From NCBI GenBank assembly GCA_020848995.1, contig JADLHA010000052.1, forward strand, positions 1-64,000: 64,000 nucleotides of DNA, read 5' to 3'. The DNA comes from Saprospiraceae bacterium. Lineage in GTDB: Bacteria > Bacteroidota > Bacteroidia > Chitinophagales > Saprospiraceae. Shown one piece after another: positions 42,501 to 50,499 of the stretch. The notes below the pieces were generated by a model that did no database searches, was not told the origin of the DNA, and saw nothing but the letters and a program-made list of their open reading frames with translations. Position numbers and translations under genes: made by a program. Within the stretch, counting starts at the first letter, position 1; each line of letters opens with the position of its first letter.

Positions 42501-43531
42501 GCGGAGTGAAGAATTTTGCGATCAAGCGGAGTCCTTCCGTGACAAAAGACGACAACAACAACGACGGACTTCCGGATATCGACACGAATGAGGACAGTAC
42601 GGGATACGCCTGGTTCCCTGGCTATGCCGTTGACGTTGAAAGCGGAAAGCGGCTGAACATCCTGTTCGGGGAAAACTCCTTTTACTCTCAAGACAATCCG
42701 CTGATGAGCGGGTGCTCTGAGCACCCCGATGGGTTTACGGGCAACGACATGATGTACAATCCCACAGATGAATACGTCATATTAAACCAGGCCTGTCCGA
42801 TCAACATCTTCAATTCCGACCTGGGCGTTCCGCTTGGAGGTCACCATTACATTTACGTCACCAAGACGCCGTACGATTCGTGCAAATCCTTCCGGCTTGG
42901 TTTAAATTCAACGAAGATTGCCGATAAAAACCGCTTGTTCCGCGACTTTACCTGGTGCACCATGTCGGCGGCTTATCCTGGAGCGCGGATGAAATCCTAC
43001 GCCGAGGGGCTGATCCCGAATGATCTGACCGTGCGACTGCGCGTAGACAACGCTTACCAGCATGCAATTGGCACCAATGAGAACAAGGGGCACAATTTCT
43101 ATTCTTTCACAGTAAGTGGTTATGAGGCTGGACTGGTGGTTGATCAAGACGATTTTGAAAACGCCCTGGACAACGTCAACGTGGTACCCAATCCGTATTA
43201 TGGATTTTCCAATTACGAAACCGGCCAGTTTTCAAATGTTGTGAAGATCACCAACCTTCCTGCAAGTTGTGTAGTGACGATCTATTCGATCGACGGCAAA
43301 TTCATCAAGCAATACAAGCGCGACGAAGTGCCGGTCAAACGGATAGGCTCCAATCCGGGAATTACGGAGCGGCAGATCCTGCCCGACCTCGAGTGGGACC
43401 TGACAAATTTCAAGAACATCCCCGTATCAAGCGGTGCGTACATCATACACATCAAGGAGAATGGAACAGGAGTGGAGAAAATCGTCAAATGGTTTGGCGT
43501 AGCCAGGAAATTTGACCCATCCGGACTATAA
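39533..43531 (+). CDS. Large T9SS cargo protein with type A C-terminal sorting domain
   Basis: 1332 aa from the ATG giving MRYLLFIAICLTGLSTQVWA; an ATG at 39524 adds MLD. After the signal peptide the protein is beta-rich and Cys-containing with no enzyme motif I recognise. A DDNNNDGLPDIDTNEDS segment (about residue 1005) looks like a calcium-binding type 3 repeat. The C-terminus (VVPNPYYGFSNYETGQFSNV, VVTIYSIDGKFIKQYKRDE, SGAYIIHIKENGTGVEKIVK, WFGVARKFDP) is a T9SS sorting domain variant. It is probably exported to the cell surface. It starts 27 bases after the TonB-dependent receptor, so they are co-transcribed. Function unknown. Confidence 0.8.
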   Translation: MRYLLFIAICLTGLSTQVWAHKPSEQNLRKDQQEKKLQTRGGACAPATKQIDLDINNVRARLLNGGDCWWDLNRGSYIVPKVVPGSNRKEVSAIFAGAVWVGGYDPARNLHMMGQTFRSSSSNDCWPGPLTNLGETDMDICLKWDQFFVVNGSSIREQQKNFRAVRGIRDLTLDEIPEDVLYYPARGNKFFSQKYNFELPDPVLYPQGLGLFYEYPESEDGIYQPEKGEFPIIDIRGCPQPVFPDQMIFWIYNDNGGIHTNSNGEPIRMEVQVQAFAFTTSDEINDMTFQRYKLINRAPQDLVDCYFAMWVDPDLGCYSDDYIGCNIDRSLMYIYNIDATDGNNGCNCDRGVNTYCTEIPVLGVDYFRGPLDTAGREIGMSSFMYYNNPSGGGNHPAATTDPGTAIEYYRYLTGRWRDGTPLTNGGTGYNPGSADSTRYAFSGEPDDPSSWSMCSVQAPEGDRRTMQATGPMLLKPGAINELIIGAVFVPDQNYPCPNLDELYAADNLAQDLFDQCFELKDGPSAPDVDFVELDQELVMVLTNDIGSNNYQESYAGKGIGLPPGVDSLYRFEGYRIFQVADASITLSEAIINDPTKVREIFTVDLKNKISRVYNWVGIKNPNPNQTTHPIVYTPVEKVAGPNLGIRHTFSITEDQFAKGDRRLINHKKYYFVVLAYGYNNFQDYDLVDNVGQRTQYCPGRLNIGPNGDGKPYTAIPRPAVYEHLNSGYGAGVEITRHDGVGAGNTDLLVRPDMYEKMLNPGFDGKVTYVSGRGPVEIKVYDPLRVKDGNYELLFTDANINNTKLDDPVNWLLIRKNSNDTVRSENDLSKFTEQVMNKFGLSIAIGQTIEAGSDSLNTCGVIGEGLYYDYKDPGGEKWLIGQPDNNAGQSDFILTSLGQSRYSLDPKECFSKLGDGEIEGTWYPYKLPSDTNFLTPVWIDPLSKVTQGTMKMSDLNNVDIVFTSDKSKWSRCLVVETWNSNAGIELASPVSGVKNFAIKRSPSVTKDDNNNDGLPDIDTNEDSTGYAWFPGYAVDVESGKRLNILFGENSFYSQDNPLMSGCSEHPDGFTGNDMMYNPTDEYVILNQACPINIFNSDLGVPLGGHHYIYVTKTPYDSCKSFRLGLNSTKIADKNRLFRDFTWCTMSAAYPGARMKSYAEGLIPNDLTVRLRVDNAYQHAIGTNENKGHNFYSFTVSGYEAGLVVDQDDFENALDNVNVVPNPYYGFSNYETGQFSNVVKITNLPASCVVTIYSIDGKFIKQYKRDEVPVKRIGSNPGITERQILPDLEWDLTNFKNIPVSSGAYIIHIKENGTGVEKIVKWFGVARKFDPSGL

Positions 43532-43544
43532 TGAAATTAAACCG

Positions 43545-43571
43545 CCCACCCGGAAATTTCCGGGTGGGTTT
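43545..43571 (+). terminator. Strong terminator after the T9SS cargo gene
   Basis: CCCACCCGGAAA and TTTCCGGGTGGG form a perfect 24-base palindrome (43545-43568) followed by TTTATT. It lies 13 bases after the stop and 24 bases before the PorV/PorQ-like gene, so it should reduce read-through into that gene. Confidence 0.85.
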
Positions 43572-43594
43572 ATTCACATTGAAAAACGCTAGCG

Positions 43595-44632
43595 ATGCAT
43601 AAAAAACTACTCATATTCTTCGTATCCGTAGGTTTTGCGTGGACCTGTTTTGCCGGGAACCCCGACCGTCAGGGGGAGGCCGGTGCATACGAATTGCTGA
43701 TGAATCCCTGGCCGCGCAGCGCGGCGCTCAACAGCCTCAACTGTTCACGCGTGGGCGGCATTGAGGCCATGATGCTGAACCCAGCCGGATTGTCCCGCAT
43801 CAACCAATGGGAACTTGGCATTGCACAGGGCAAGTGGTTGGAACCCAGCGGCATCTCGCTCAGCTCGGGAGCTTTTGTCACGCGGGTTGGCAAGAACGGA
43901 TCGCTCGGCATTGCACTGATGAGCCTGAACATTGGTGACCTTCGCGTCACGACAAACGCCAATCCCGAAGGCACCGGCGCCACGTATTCTCCAACGTTCA
44001 GCAACATCGCCCTTGGGTATTCCCATCTGTTTGGCAACCGGATCTCAGTGGGATTTCTCGTAAGGGGCATCTCGGAATCCATTCAGGATCTGAGTGCTTT
44101 TGGCATGTCGCTCGATGCCGGAGTTCAATACGTAACGGGAGAGAACAACAATTTTAAATTCGGCATTTCGCTGCGCAACATCGGCGGGCCCATGAGCTTT
44201 GGTGGTGACGGTTTGTCTGCACAGCTCAAGAGCCCGGAGAACACCGACCTGACTTACAGCATCCGCTTAACGCGCTTTGAACTCCCGTCGCAATTAAACA
44301 TCGGGATCTCCTATGATTTTCTGATTTCAGATCAGTTCAACCTGACTCCCATGGCAAACTTCACTTCCAACTCCTTTGGCCGCGACGAGGTGGGTCTTGG
44401 ACTCGATGCCCGCCTGACGGACTACCTGGGCCTCCGGGTTTCTTACAAGAGCGAGCTGGGGGAAATCACCGAAAACGAAACCAAAACGGCCCACACCGGA
44501 TTGGCTGCAGGCCTTTCCGTGAGCGTTCCGCTGAAAAAGAAATCGGAGAACCGCCTGGCCGTTGATTACGGTTACCGCCACTCCGATCCATTCCAGGGAA
44601 CCCATCAGCTTGGACTTCGACTGGAATTTTAG
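43595..44632 (+). CDS. PorV/PorQ family outer-membrane barrel protein
   Basis: 345 aa. Signal peptide to about residue 20 (FAWTCFAGN). The PorV/PorQ (UPF0164-like) pattern is seen: AGAYELLMNPWPRSAALNSL, GGIEAMMLNPAGLSRINQWE, GSLGIALMSLNIGDL and TFSNIALGYSHLFGNRISVG. The C-terminal strand QLGLRLEF ends in Phe. PorV shuttles T9SS cargo from the translocon to the attachment complex. This paralogue next to a large cargo gene may serve that cargo. A hairpin GGCGG-aaaccaaa-CCGCC follows the stop. Confidence 0.83.
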   Translation: MHKKLLIFFVSVGFAWTCFAGNPDRQGEAGAYELLMNPWPRSAALNSLNCSRVGGIEAMMLNPAGLSRINQWELGIAQGKWLEPSGISLSSGAFVTRVGKNGSLGIALMSLNIGDLRVTTNANPEGTGATYSPTFSNIALGYSHLFGNRISVGFLVRGISESIQDLSAFGMSLDAGVQYVTGENNNFKFGISLRNIGGPMSFGGDGLSAQLKSPENTDLTYSIRLTRFELPSQLNIGISYDFLISDQFNLTPMANFTSNSFGRDEVGLGLDARLTDYLGLRVSYKSELGEITENETKTAHTGLAAGLSVSVPLKKKSENRLAVDYGYRHSDPFQGTHQLGLRLEF

Positions 44633-44755
44633 TTGAGGCGGAAACCAAACCGCCCCGTTATGTTGTTATAATTATTTAACGGAAAGTTTTGAAGAACGCT
44701 TGTTGCCTCAGGGTGACAAGGGTTCTTTTGCTTTTTACAGCAAAAAAAGACCATT

Positions 44756-45229
44756 ATGAGTCAACAGAATTACATGACCCAGGAGGGTTTCGACAGGCTC
44801 AAGCGGGAGTTGGACACCCTGAAGAGCGATGGGAGGAAGGAAGCGGCCAGGGCCATTGCCGAAGCACGCGAAAAGGGCGATCTCTCTGAAAATGCCGAAT
44901 ACCATGCCGCCAAAGATGATCAGGGGATGCTCGAATTGAAGATCAGCGAGCTGGAGAAAAAGCTGCTCAACGTCCGCATCATCGACGAACAGGCCATCGA
45001 CACCTCTTCAGTGGTGATGTTGACCAATGTGCGCATACGCAACCACAAGGTCAACAAGGAGATGGTGTTTAAGATCGTTTCTGAAGCGGAAGCCGACCTC
45101 AAGGCAAGTCGCATCTCGGTCAACTCTCCGATTGGCCAGGGGTTATTGGGGAAAAAGGTTGGGGAGAAGGCGGTGATCAATACCCCGGCAGGACAGATGA
45201 TTTTGGAAATTTTGGAAATTTCCGTCTGA
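44756..45229 (+). CDS. greA: Transcription elongation factor GreA
   Basis: 157 aa. The N-terminal coiled coil has MTQEGFDRLKRELDTL, then EAREKGDLSENAEYHAAKDD with the acidic tip that reaches the RNA polymerase active site. The C-terminal FKBP-like domain has SRISVNSPIGQGLLGKKVGE and VINTPAGQMILEILEI. It rescues backtracked polymerase by stimulating transcript cleavage. Its stop overlaps the HIT gene start by one base (TGATG). Confidence 0.96.
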   Translation: MSQQNYMTQEGFDRLKRELDTLKSDGRKEAARAIAEAREKGDLSENAEYHAAKDDQGMLELKISELEKKLLNVRIIDEQAIDTSSVVMLTNVRIRNHKVNKEMVFKIVSEAEADLKASRISVNSPIGQGLLGKKVGEKAVINTPAGQMILEILEISV

Positions 45230-45633
45230 TGGCCTCGCTGTTTACGCGCATCATCCAGGGGGAAATTCCCTGTTACGGTCTCGGCGAAAGCGAACACTGC
45301 TTTTCATTTTTAGACATCCGTCCACTGGTCAAAGGCCATGCGCTGGTCGTCCCCAAACGGGAGATCGATTATCTGTTCGATGTACCCGATGATCTACTTA
45401 CCGAAATGATGCTTTTTTCGAAACGCATGGCGCTTGCGATCAGGGAGGTGGTTCCTTGTCAGCGGATAGGAGTGAGCGTGATCGGCCTGGAGGTGCCGCA
45501 CGCACACATTCACCTCGTACCACTGCAGCGGATGGATGATCTCAATTTTGGCAATCCGCGCTTATCGTTCACGCCTGAGGAGTACCAGAAACTTGCCGAA
45601 GCGATTTCAGCTGCTTTTGCAAACATCCGGTAA
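45229..45633 (+). CDS. HIT family protein
   Basis: 134 aa. SLFTRIIQGEIPCYGLGESE and LDIRPLVKGHALVVPKREID are the HIT fold. The histidine triad is VPHAHIHLVPL (His-x-His-x-His). Members hydrolyse nucleoside phosphoramidates or dinucleotides. Unlike many HIT proteins the N-terminal zinc cysteines are missing. Translationally coupled to greA. Confidence 0.93.
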   Translation: MASLFTRIIQGEIPCYGLGESEHCFSFLDIRPLVKGHALVVPKREIDYLFDVPDDLLTEMMLFSKRMALAIREVVPCQRIGVSVIGLEVPHAHIHLVPLQRMDDLNFGNPRLSFTPEEYQKLAEAISAAFANIR

Positions 45634-45680
45634 GGCGTTTTCGCGACAGCAATTTGAATCCTGGCGGGGATTTCCCTGCT

Positions 45681-46229
45681 TTACAGGATGCGATCGGGAT
45701 GTTGGCGGGCAAATTTTTTCCAACTGGATGCCGTGCCCTGGATCATGTCCGGTGCGGCAAACTGGTTGGCCAGGCAGAGCGCTGCTGCCAGGGCATCGGT
45801 TGCGTCGAAATGGCGGGCATTGAAATGGAACGAAAGCAACGATTCCAGCATGCCTGCAACCTGCTCTTTGCTCGCATTCCCATTCCCGGTAACGGCCTTT
45901 TTGATCGTTTTTGGCGAAAATTCGTGAATTTCCAGTCCCATGAGGATGGCGGCGGCAATGGCAACTCCCTGTGCCCTGCCCAGTTTGTGCATACTTTGTG
46001 CATTCTTGCCGAAGAATGGCGCTTCAATTGACAGCGCAGTAGGCTGATGATGTTCTATGAGCTCTTGTACCCTCAGGAAGATCTCCCGTAACTTCTCCTG
46101 TTGGGAAGGCAAAGCCTGCAACTGCAGCACGTTGAGTTCTACCAGCCGGGGCAGCGTATCTTTGAGTTCGATGATGCCGTAACCCAACACGACTGTGCCC
46201 GGGTCGATGCCAAGGATACGCACATTCAT
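45681..46229 (-). CDS. ruvC: Holliday junction resolvase RuvC
   Basis: 182 aa from the ATG giving MNVRILGIDPGTVVLGYGII; the longer open frame upstream lies outside the family. Catalytic acidic residues: Asp in ILGIDPG, Glu in LSIEAPFFGKNAQS and Asp in HFDATDALAAALC. The segment GRAQGVAIAAAI and TIKKAVTGNGNASKEQV are family hallmarks. It cuts four-way junctions with RuvAB during recombination. Convergent with the HIT gene. Confidence 0.95.
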   Translation of the reverse strand: MNVRILGIDPGTVVLGYGIIELKDTLPRLVELNVLQLQALPSQQEKLREIFLRVQELIEHHQPTALSIEAPFFGKNAQSMHKLGRAQGVAIAAAILMGLEIHEFSPKTIKKAVTGNGNASKEQVAGMLESLLSFHFNARHFDATDALAAALCLANQFAAPDMIQGTASSWKKFARQHPDRIL

Positions 46230-46320
46230 ATAGCAGTCAGCAATTTGAGCATTATGCAAAAGTACAATTTGTGCATGGCTTTGCCGGGGCCGGCAGCAGA
46301 ATGGGCCAGAAGCTCTACCG

Positions 46321-47253
46321 ATGGATTCCGGGGCAGTTAATCGAAAATTGCTCTTGAGAAGTTTGAGGCTGCTGCTGCCTCTCGCTGCGATCGCCGCCTG
46401 GTGCGCCCTGTTGAACGATTCATGGGCTTTCGAGGCCGCTGAATGGCGGCAACAGGCATGGGTGGTCGCGGCAGTAGCCATCCTGGTCCCGCTCAATGTA
46501 GCTTTTGAGGCCGCGAAGTTGCAGGCGCTTTGCTCCGCCGGAGGCCGGTTTTGGAAATATTTTATGCACACTTGCCGGGGGATTGCCTTGCAAAGCATTG
46601 TACCGCTCGGAGCGGGGACTTATGCAGGAAGGGCACTGGGGGCCCCACCGTCGAAACGGAAAAGTCTCCTGGCTGCAACATTCGCTGGAGGCATAATGCA
46701 GACCCTTTGTGCTGCACTGGGTTTTTTCGTGGTCATCCTGGTCTTTAACGGGGCATGCTTTCCGTGGCTCCAGACAGAGGGCTTGTTGCAAAGTCTGTTG
46801 CTGACCTGCAGTGCACTGGGTGCGATTGGGCTGGTCGCTGTTGGCATCGGCCAATCAGACCGGGCAGTGGCATCTAAAATTATGGGTGGGTGGAGAGAAG
46901 CATTTGGCTGGCCGGCCATTGCACTGGCAAAGGCTGCGGGGTGGAGTCTGCTTCGCTACCTCGTCTATTTCGCACAAATGGCCATGCTGCTGAGTGTTTT
47001 TTCAGCTAGGGATGCGGGGTGCACCCTTGTCGCCGTATCGGCGTACTACCTCCTGGTGTCAGTGGTGGTCCTTCCTACGGGAATGGGCCTCGCCGTACGC
47101 GGAGGCATAGCCCCTTTTGTTTTTGGCCCGATTGGGCTGGACGCGGGCTTGTCGGCAGCGGTCGCCATGCTCATTTTTTTGTTAAACAACCTCCTCCCGG
47201 CAATTTTGGGAGTCTTTTTTTTGTTGCCTAAAACACCTGAAGCTGCAAAATGA
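46321..47253 (+). CDS. Flippase-like (LPG synthase transmembrane region) protein
   Basis: 310 aa with about eight membrane segments. The pattern NVAFEAAKLQALCSA, IALQSIVPLGAGTYAGRALG and TGMGLAVRGGIAPFVFGPIG matches the UPF0104/YbhN-like family, also found in lysylphosphatidylglycerol synthases. It probably moves or modifies a membrane lipid. It overlaps the DUF3108 gene by 4 bases (ATGA). Confidence 0.75.
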   Translation: MDSGAVNRKLLLRSLRLLLPLAAIAAWCALLNDSWAFEAAEWRQQAWVVAAVAILVPLNVAFEAAKLQALCSAGGRFWKYFMHTCRGIALQSIVPLGAGTYAGRALGAPPSKRKSLLAATFAGGIMQTLCAALGFFVVILVFNGACFPWLQTEGLLQSLLLTCSALGAIGLVAVGIGQSDRAVASKIMGGWREAFGWPAIALAKAAGWSLLRYLVYFAQMAMLLSVFSARDAGCTLVAVSAYYLLVSVVVLPTGMGLAVRGGIAPFVFGPIGLDAGLSAAVAMLIFLLNNLLPAILGVFFLLPKTPEAAK

Positions 47254-48047
47254 AAATGCCCCTGCTGCTCGCATTCACCACCCTCCTGGGCGCAAACCGG
47301 GATGGCCATCCGCGCAACGGAGACCTCGCCTACGGCGCCGGCGAGCGACTGAGTTACCGGGTGTATTACAACTGGAATTTTGTCTGGCTCACGGCGGGGG
47401 AAGTCCATTTTGACCTGCGCGACGAAGGAGAGACCTACCACATTTCCGTGGAGGGCAAGACCTTTGCCTCCTATGACTGGTTTTACAAGGTGCGGGACGA
47501 GTACCATTCCTACATCGACAAGGAGACCGGTCTGCCGAGCCTGTACATCCGCAAGGTGCAACAGGGTTCTTACCGGCGGTACGAAAAGGTCGTGTTCGAC
47601 TATCCGCGCAAGCTGGCATACAGTTACACGGGAAAGACGGAGGAGCTTGCCAAACTAACGATCGTTCAGCTCGATAAGCATTATTTCGACCTGGTTTCGG
47701 TAATGTACCACCTCCGGAATTTGCCCATAAAGGAACAGGGGAAAAAGGTCAAAACCCCGTTTAATGTATTGCTCGACGACGAGAAATACGAACTTGGCAT
47801 CCGCTACAAAGGCGATAAGAAGCGGCATGAAGTCAAGGAGAGCGGTACCTACAACACCTTTGAGGCTGTGGCAGATGTCATCAGCGGTCATGTATTCGAC
47901 GACGATGCGCGTCTGAAGTTGTGGGTGTCTGATGACAGGAACCGCGTGCCGGTGTTGATTGAGTCGCCGTTGGTGGTTGGGTCGGTCAAAGCCATTTTGA
48001 GCAATTACGCCAACCTCAGGTATCCCTTTGAGGCCAAACTCGAGTAA
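47250..48047 (+). CDS. DUF3108 domain periplasmic protein
   Basis: 265 aa with a short signal peptide (LLLAFTTLLGA). The DUF3108 beta-rich domain is visible: AGERLSYRVYYNWNFVWLTA, GEVHFDL, VRDEYHSYIDKETGLPSLYI and YHLRNLPI. Near the C-terminus TYNTFEAVADVISGHVFDDD, then LKLWVSDDRNRVPVLIESPL. The function is unknown; members are often near envelope lipid genes. Coupled by ATGA to the flippase-like gene. Confidence 0.88.
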   Translation: MKMPLLLAFTTLLGANRDGHPRNGDLAYGAGERLSYRVYYNWNFVWLTAGEVHFDLRDEGETYHISVEGKTFASYDWFYKVRDEYHSYIDKETGLPSLYIRKVQQGSYRRYEKVVFDYPRKLAYSYTGKTEELAKLTIVQLDKHYFDLVSVMYHLRNLPIKEQGKKVKTPFNVLLDDEKYELGIRYKGDKKRHEVKESGTYNTFEAVADVISGHVFDDDARLKLWVSDDRNRVPVLIESPLVVGSVKAILSNYANLRYPFEAKLE

Positions 48048-48076
48048 TAAGTGGCAGTTTCGGGTTAGGGGCCCCA

Positions 48077-48511
48077 TCAGCGCTTTTCCGCGTCTTCGAG
48101 CATATACATCAGCCGGTTGACGTCTTGTGCATTCAACCGAAGCCTGCCCTGGATTGCGATTGGTTCGGAAGTATAGGGAATGGGTTTTCGCGCTTTTATT
48201 TCGACGACCGTTTCCGGTCCGGCTTGTCCGCAGAAGAAGCAGCTCGAATACGGAAAGGCCGAAAAGACGAATTCGGTGTGGCTCTTGAACCCGTCGGTGG
48301 GAATGATGTACCCTCGAAGGGAGATGACTTTCCCTTCAAGCTGCTTGATGTCGGTGCTGAAAACGGGTTTGTCCACTTTAATTCCCAGCAAATCGTCGTA
48401 TTCTTTTTTGTAGCTCACTTTTGCCAAGGCTGGCCACATCGATTGGCCGATGCCGTAGCTGCAGATCATGAAGCTGAGAAGGAAATGCAGGAGGGTAATG
48501 GGATATCGCAT
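48077..48511 (-). CDS. DUF3299-like small periplasmic protein next to an ABC exporter
   Basis: 144 aa. Signal peptide to about residue 24 (SYGIGQS). The mature part has EGKVISLRGYIIPTDGFKSH, FPYSSCFFCGQAGPETVVEI and a C-terminal LNAQDVNRLMYMLEDAEK. The CFFCG pair could bind a metal or form a disulfide. Similar DUF3299-type proteins accompany MacB-like ABC genes, including metal-regulated sets. It lies 40 bases downstream of the permease gene and so is probably in the same operon. Confidence 0.6.
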   Translation of the reverse strand: MRYPITLLHFLLSFMICSYGIGQSMWPALAKVSYKKEYDDLLGIKVDKPVFSTDIKQLEGKVISLRGYIIPTDGFKSHTEFVFSAFPYSSCFFCGQAGPETVVEIKARKPIPYTSEPIAIQGRLRLNAQDVNRLMYMLEDAEKR

Positions 48512-48551
48512 AGCTGAGTCAGGAGGGATTTTGAAGTTTCAATACAACGGA

Positions 48552-49802
48552 TCAACCCTCGCTCAAAGTGTGGTGGATGTCGGAGCGCAATGCGCGGAGT
48601 GCCGGAAGCAGCCCGGCGAGCATTCCGGCCGCCAGTCCGGCAAGGGGAACCAGCCATTCGCCGGGGAACAGTCTGTCGGCCCGAATGCCGTAGCGGGCCT
48701 CCAGGCCGAGCGAGGGGTTGAGCAGTGCAAGGAGGAGATGAGCGGCGAGCATTCCGGAAAGCACGCCCAGCAGGCTGAGCAATGCGGATTCTGCCACTGT
48801 CCACCGAAGGAGTTGCCCAGGACGGGCACCGGCAAAGCGCAGCAGGGCCAGCTCGTAGCGCCTGTCCTCCATGGCTTGCCATAAACTGATAAACAGGCTG
48901 AGCAATGCCAGGAAAACGAGCAGGTAGGCAACATTCGACAGGAGGCTGGCGGCATTGCCGGTGATCTCGTAGAGGCGGTTGATTTCGATGGCCGGGCTGG
49001 TGGCCATCAGGCTGGTATTTTCGTTGACGTTGCGTCCGAAGTTGAGGCTTTGCACGTTCCTTCCCCGGAAGGAGCAAAGTAAAGAAGTGATTTTTCCGTT
49101 GGTGGCGACCAGGTCTTCATTGGTCAGGCAGGGTGGGCCGTGGTGGTGCGGCTCATCGTCTGCCGCGTGTTCCTCGTGGTGCAGGGCCCAATAGGAGGAA
49201 ACGGTCACCAGGATGAGCCGGTCCGAAACCGTACCTGAAGCCAGCAAAATTCCGGTAACGACGAAGGAGTCGTCTGCATGTTGGTGGCTTGAAAGATCGG
49301 TAGCAGCCAGTCCGTGGTCTGAAACAAAGCGGTCGCCTATGCGCAGCTTGTTTTTTCGGGCGACATCTGAGCCGAGGACCGCCTGAAAATCGCCTTCGAA
49401 CCAACGGCCTTCGGCCATTTGGAGCTTGTACCAGGAGCTGTACTCGAGGGTGGTCCCCACCATGCGGGATCCCATGGCCTGGTCGCCAATGGCGAGTGGC
49501 AGGGATTGGGCAATCACCGGATGGCGCGGATTCAAAAAGGGCCTGCATTCCTCCAGGGAAATGTTTCCGGTGGGGGCATCGAGGTGGAAGAGGTTGCACA
49601 GTACAGACTGGAGCGGACTGCCTTTGGCAGAGAGAACCAATTGCGCCGGACCGAGGTTTTTGCCGAAGTGGTCTTCGAATTGAGTGCTCACCAGGAAGCC
49701 CAGGGTGATCAAGCCTCCGCTCAGGGCCATCAGGAGTATGTTGAACGTCGTGTTCAGGGGCCGGTGGCAAAGGTTTTTCCAGGCGAGGTGCAGGGCGTTC
49801 AT
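48552..49802 (-). CDS. FtsX/MacB-type ABC transporter permease with His-rich loop
   Basis: 416 aa. One membrane helix near the N-terminus (about 21-38), a large extracytoplasmic domain, then three helices at the C-terminus (about 288-310, 338-360, 384-403), the FtsX layout. LHHEEHAADDEPHHHG at residues 208-222 is a His/Asp/Glu cluster in the outside domain and another SSHQHADD lies at 171-178. These suggest metal binding. The ATPase gene overlaps its start by 4 bases. Zinc or another divalent metal is a likely sensor or cargo, but this is inference. Confidence 0.82.
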   Translation of the reverse strand: MNALHLAWKNLCHRPLNTTFNILLMALSGGLITLGFLVSTQFEDHFGKNLGPAQLVLSAKGSPLQSVLCNLFHLDAPTGNISLEECRPFLNPRHPVIAQSLPLAIGDQAMGSRMVGTTLEYSSWYKLQMAEGRWFEGDFQAVLGSDVARKNKLRIGDRFVSDHGLAATDLSSHQHADDSFVVTGILLASGTVSDRLILVTVSSYWALHHEEHAADDEPHHHGPPCLTNEDLVATNGKITSLLCSFRGRNVQSLNFGRNVNENTSLMATSPAIEINRLYEITGNAASLLSNVAYLLVFLALLSLFISLWQAMEDRRYELALLRFAGARPGQLLRWTVAESALLSLLGVLSGMLAAHLLLALLNPSLGLEARYGIRADRLFPGEWLVPLAGLAAGMLAGLLPALRALRSDIHHTLSEG

Positions 49803-50431
49803 GAGAAGGCGATCTCGTTTGGGAAAAATGATTTCAGGCGGGCGTCGTGACTTACCAGGACCAGGGTGGTTCCGCGTTTGCTTGACTGTTCCAGCAACAT
49901 TTTTGCGACCAGGGCTGTCCGTGTGTCGTCGAGACCGGAGGTTGGTTCGTCGGCGAGCAGAAGTTGGGGATGATTGACCAGGGCCCTGGCCAGGCCAATG
50001 CGCTGAGCCTGTCCCTGTGAGAGTCTGGAGGGTTTAGCGTGGAGTTGGTCCACGACATCCAGCGCTTCGAGCAACTCTGCTATGTGGGATTTGTCGATGC
50101 GCAGGCCGGCGAGCTGTTGAAAAAGGCTCAGGTTCTCCTGTACCGTAAGGGCTGCCAGGAAATGCGGTTTTTGGAGCACGAGGCCCACGGTGGAGGCCCT
50201 GAAGGCGTCGAGTTCTTTGGGGGAGAGGGTGTGCAGGGCAGTACCGGCGACGAAGAGCTCTCCTTTTTCGGGGCGGAGCAGGCCGGCTATGAGGTGCATC
50301 CAGGTGGTCTTGCCGCAACCGGAAGGGCCGTGCACGAGCAGTGACGCCCCTGCCTCGCAATGTGCGTCCGGAAATACGAACGAACGTTCGTTATCTGGAT
50401 AACGGTATTGGAGATGGCTGGTCGTCAGCAT
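49799..50431 (-). CDS. ABC transporter ATP-binding protein (LolD/MacB type)
   Basis: 210 aa. Walker A HGPSGCGKTT (about residues 34-43), Q-loop VLQKPHF, signature SRLSQGQAQRIGLARAL, Walker B LLLADEPTSGLD and the H-loop SHDARLK. It powers the FtsX-type permease encoded next (ATGA overlap). A 14-bp perfect palindrome AACGAACGTTCGTT falls in its first codons (50379-50392), and a 20-bp near-palindrome lies 69 bases upstream of the start. Confidence 0.93.
   Translation of the reverse strand: MLTTSHLQYRYPDNERSFVFPDAHCEAGASLLVHGPSGCGKTTWMHLIAGLLRPEKGELFVAGTALHTLSPKELDAFRASTVGLVLQKPHFLAALTVQENLSLFQQLAGLRIDKSHIAELLEALDVVDQLHAKPSRLSQGQAQRIGLARALVNHPQLLLADEPTSGLDDTRTALVAKMLLEQSSKRGTTLVLVSHDARLKSFFPNEIAFS
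50379..50392. promoter_or_regulatory. 14-bp perfect palindrome at the start of the ABC ATPase gene
   Basis: AACGAACGTTCGTT is self-complementary. It falls about 40 bases inside the ATPase coding region. The same 14-mer occurs at 59314-59327 within the GH3 fusion gene. It resembles TetR-type operators, though both copies are coding (Asn-Glu-Arg-Ser) and may be chance. Confidence 0.3.
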
Positions 50432-50499
50432 GGATGTATGACAATGGACTGGGGTGATGGCAGAAAGTCGTTTGATGCGTATGTCTCCACCCGTTAGAA

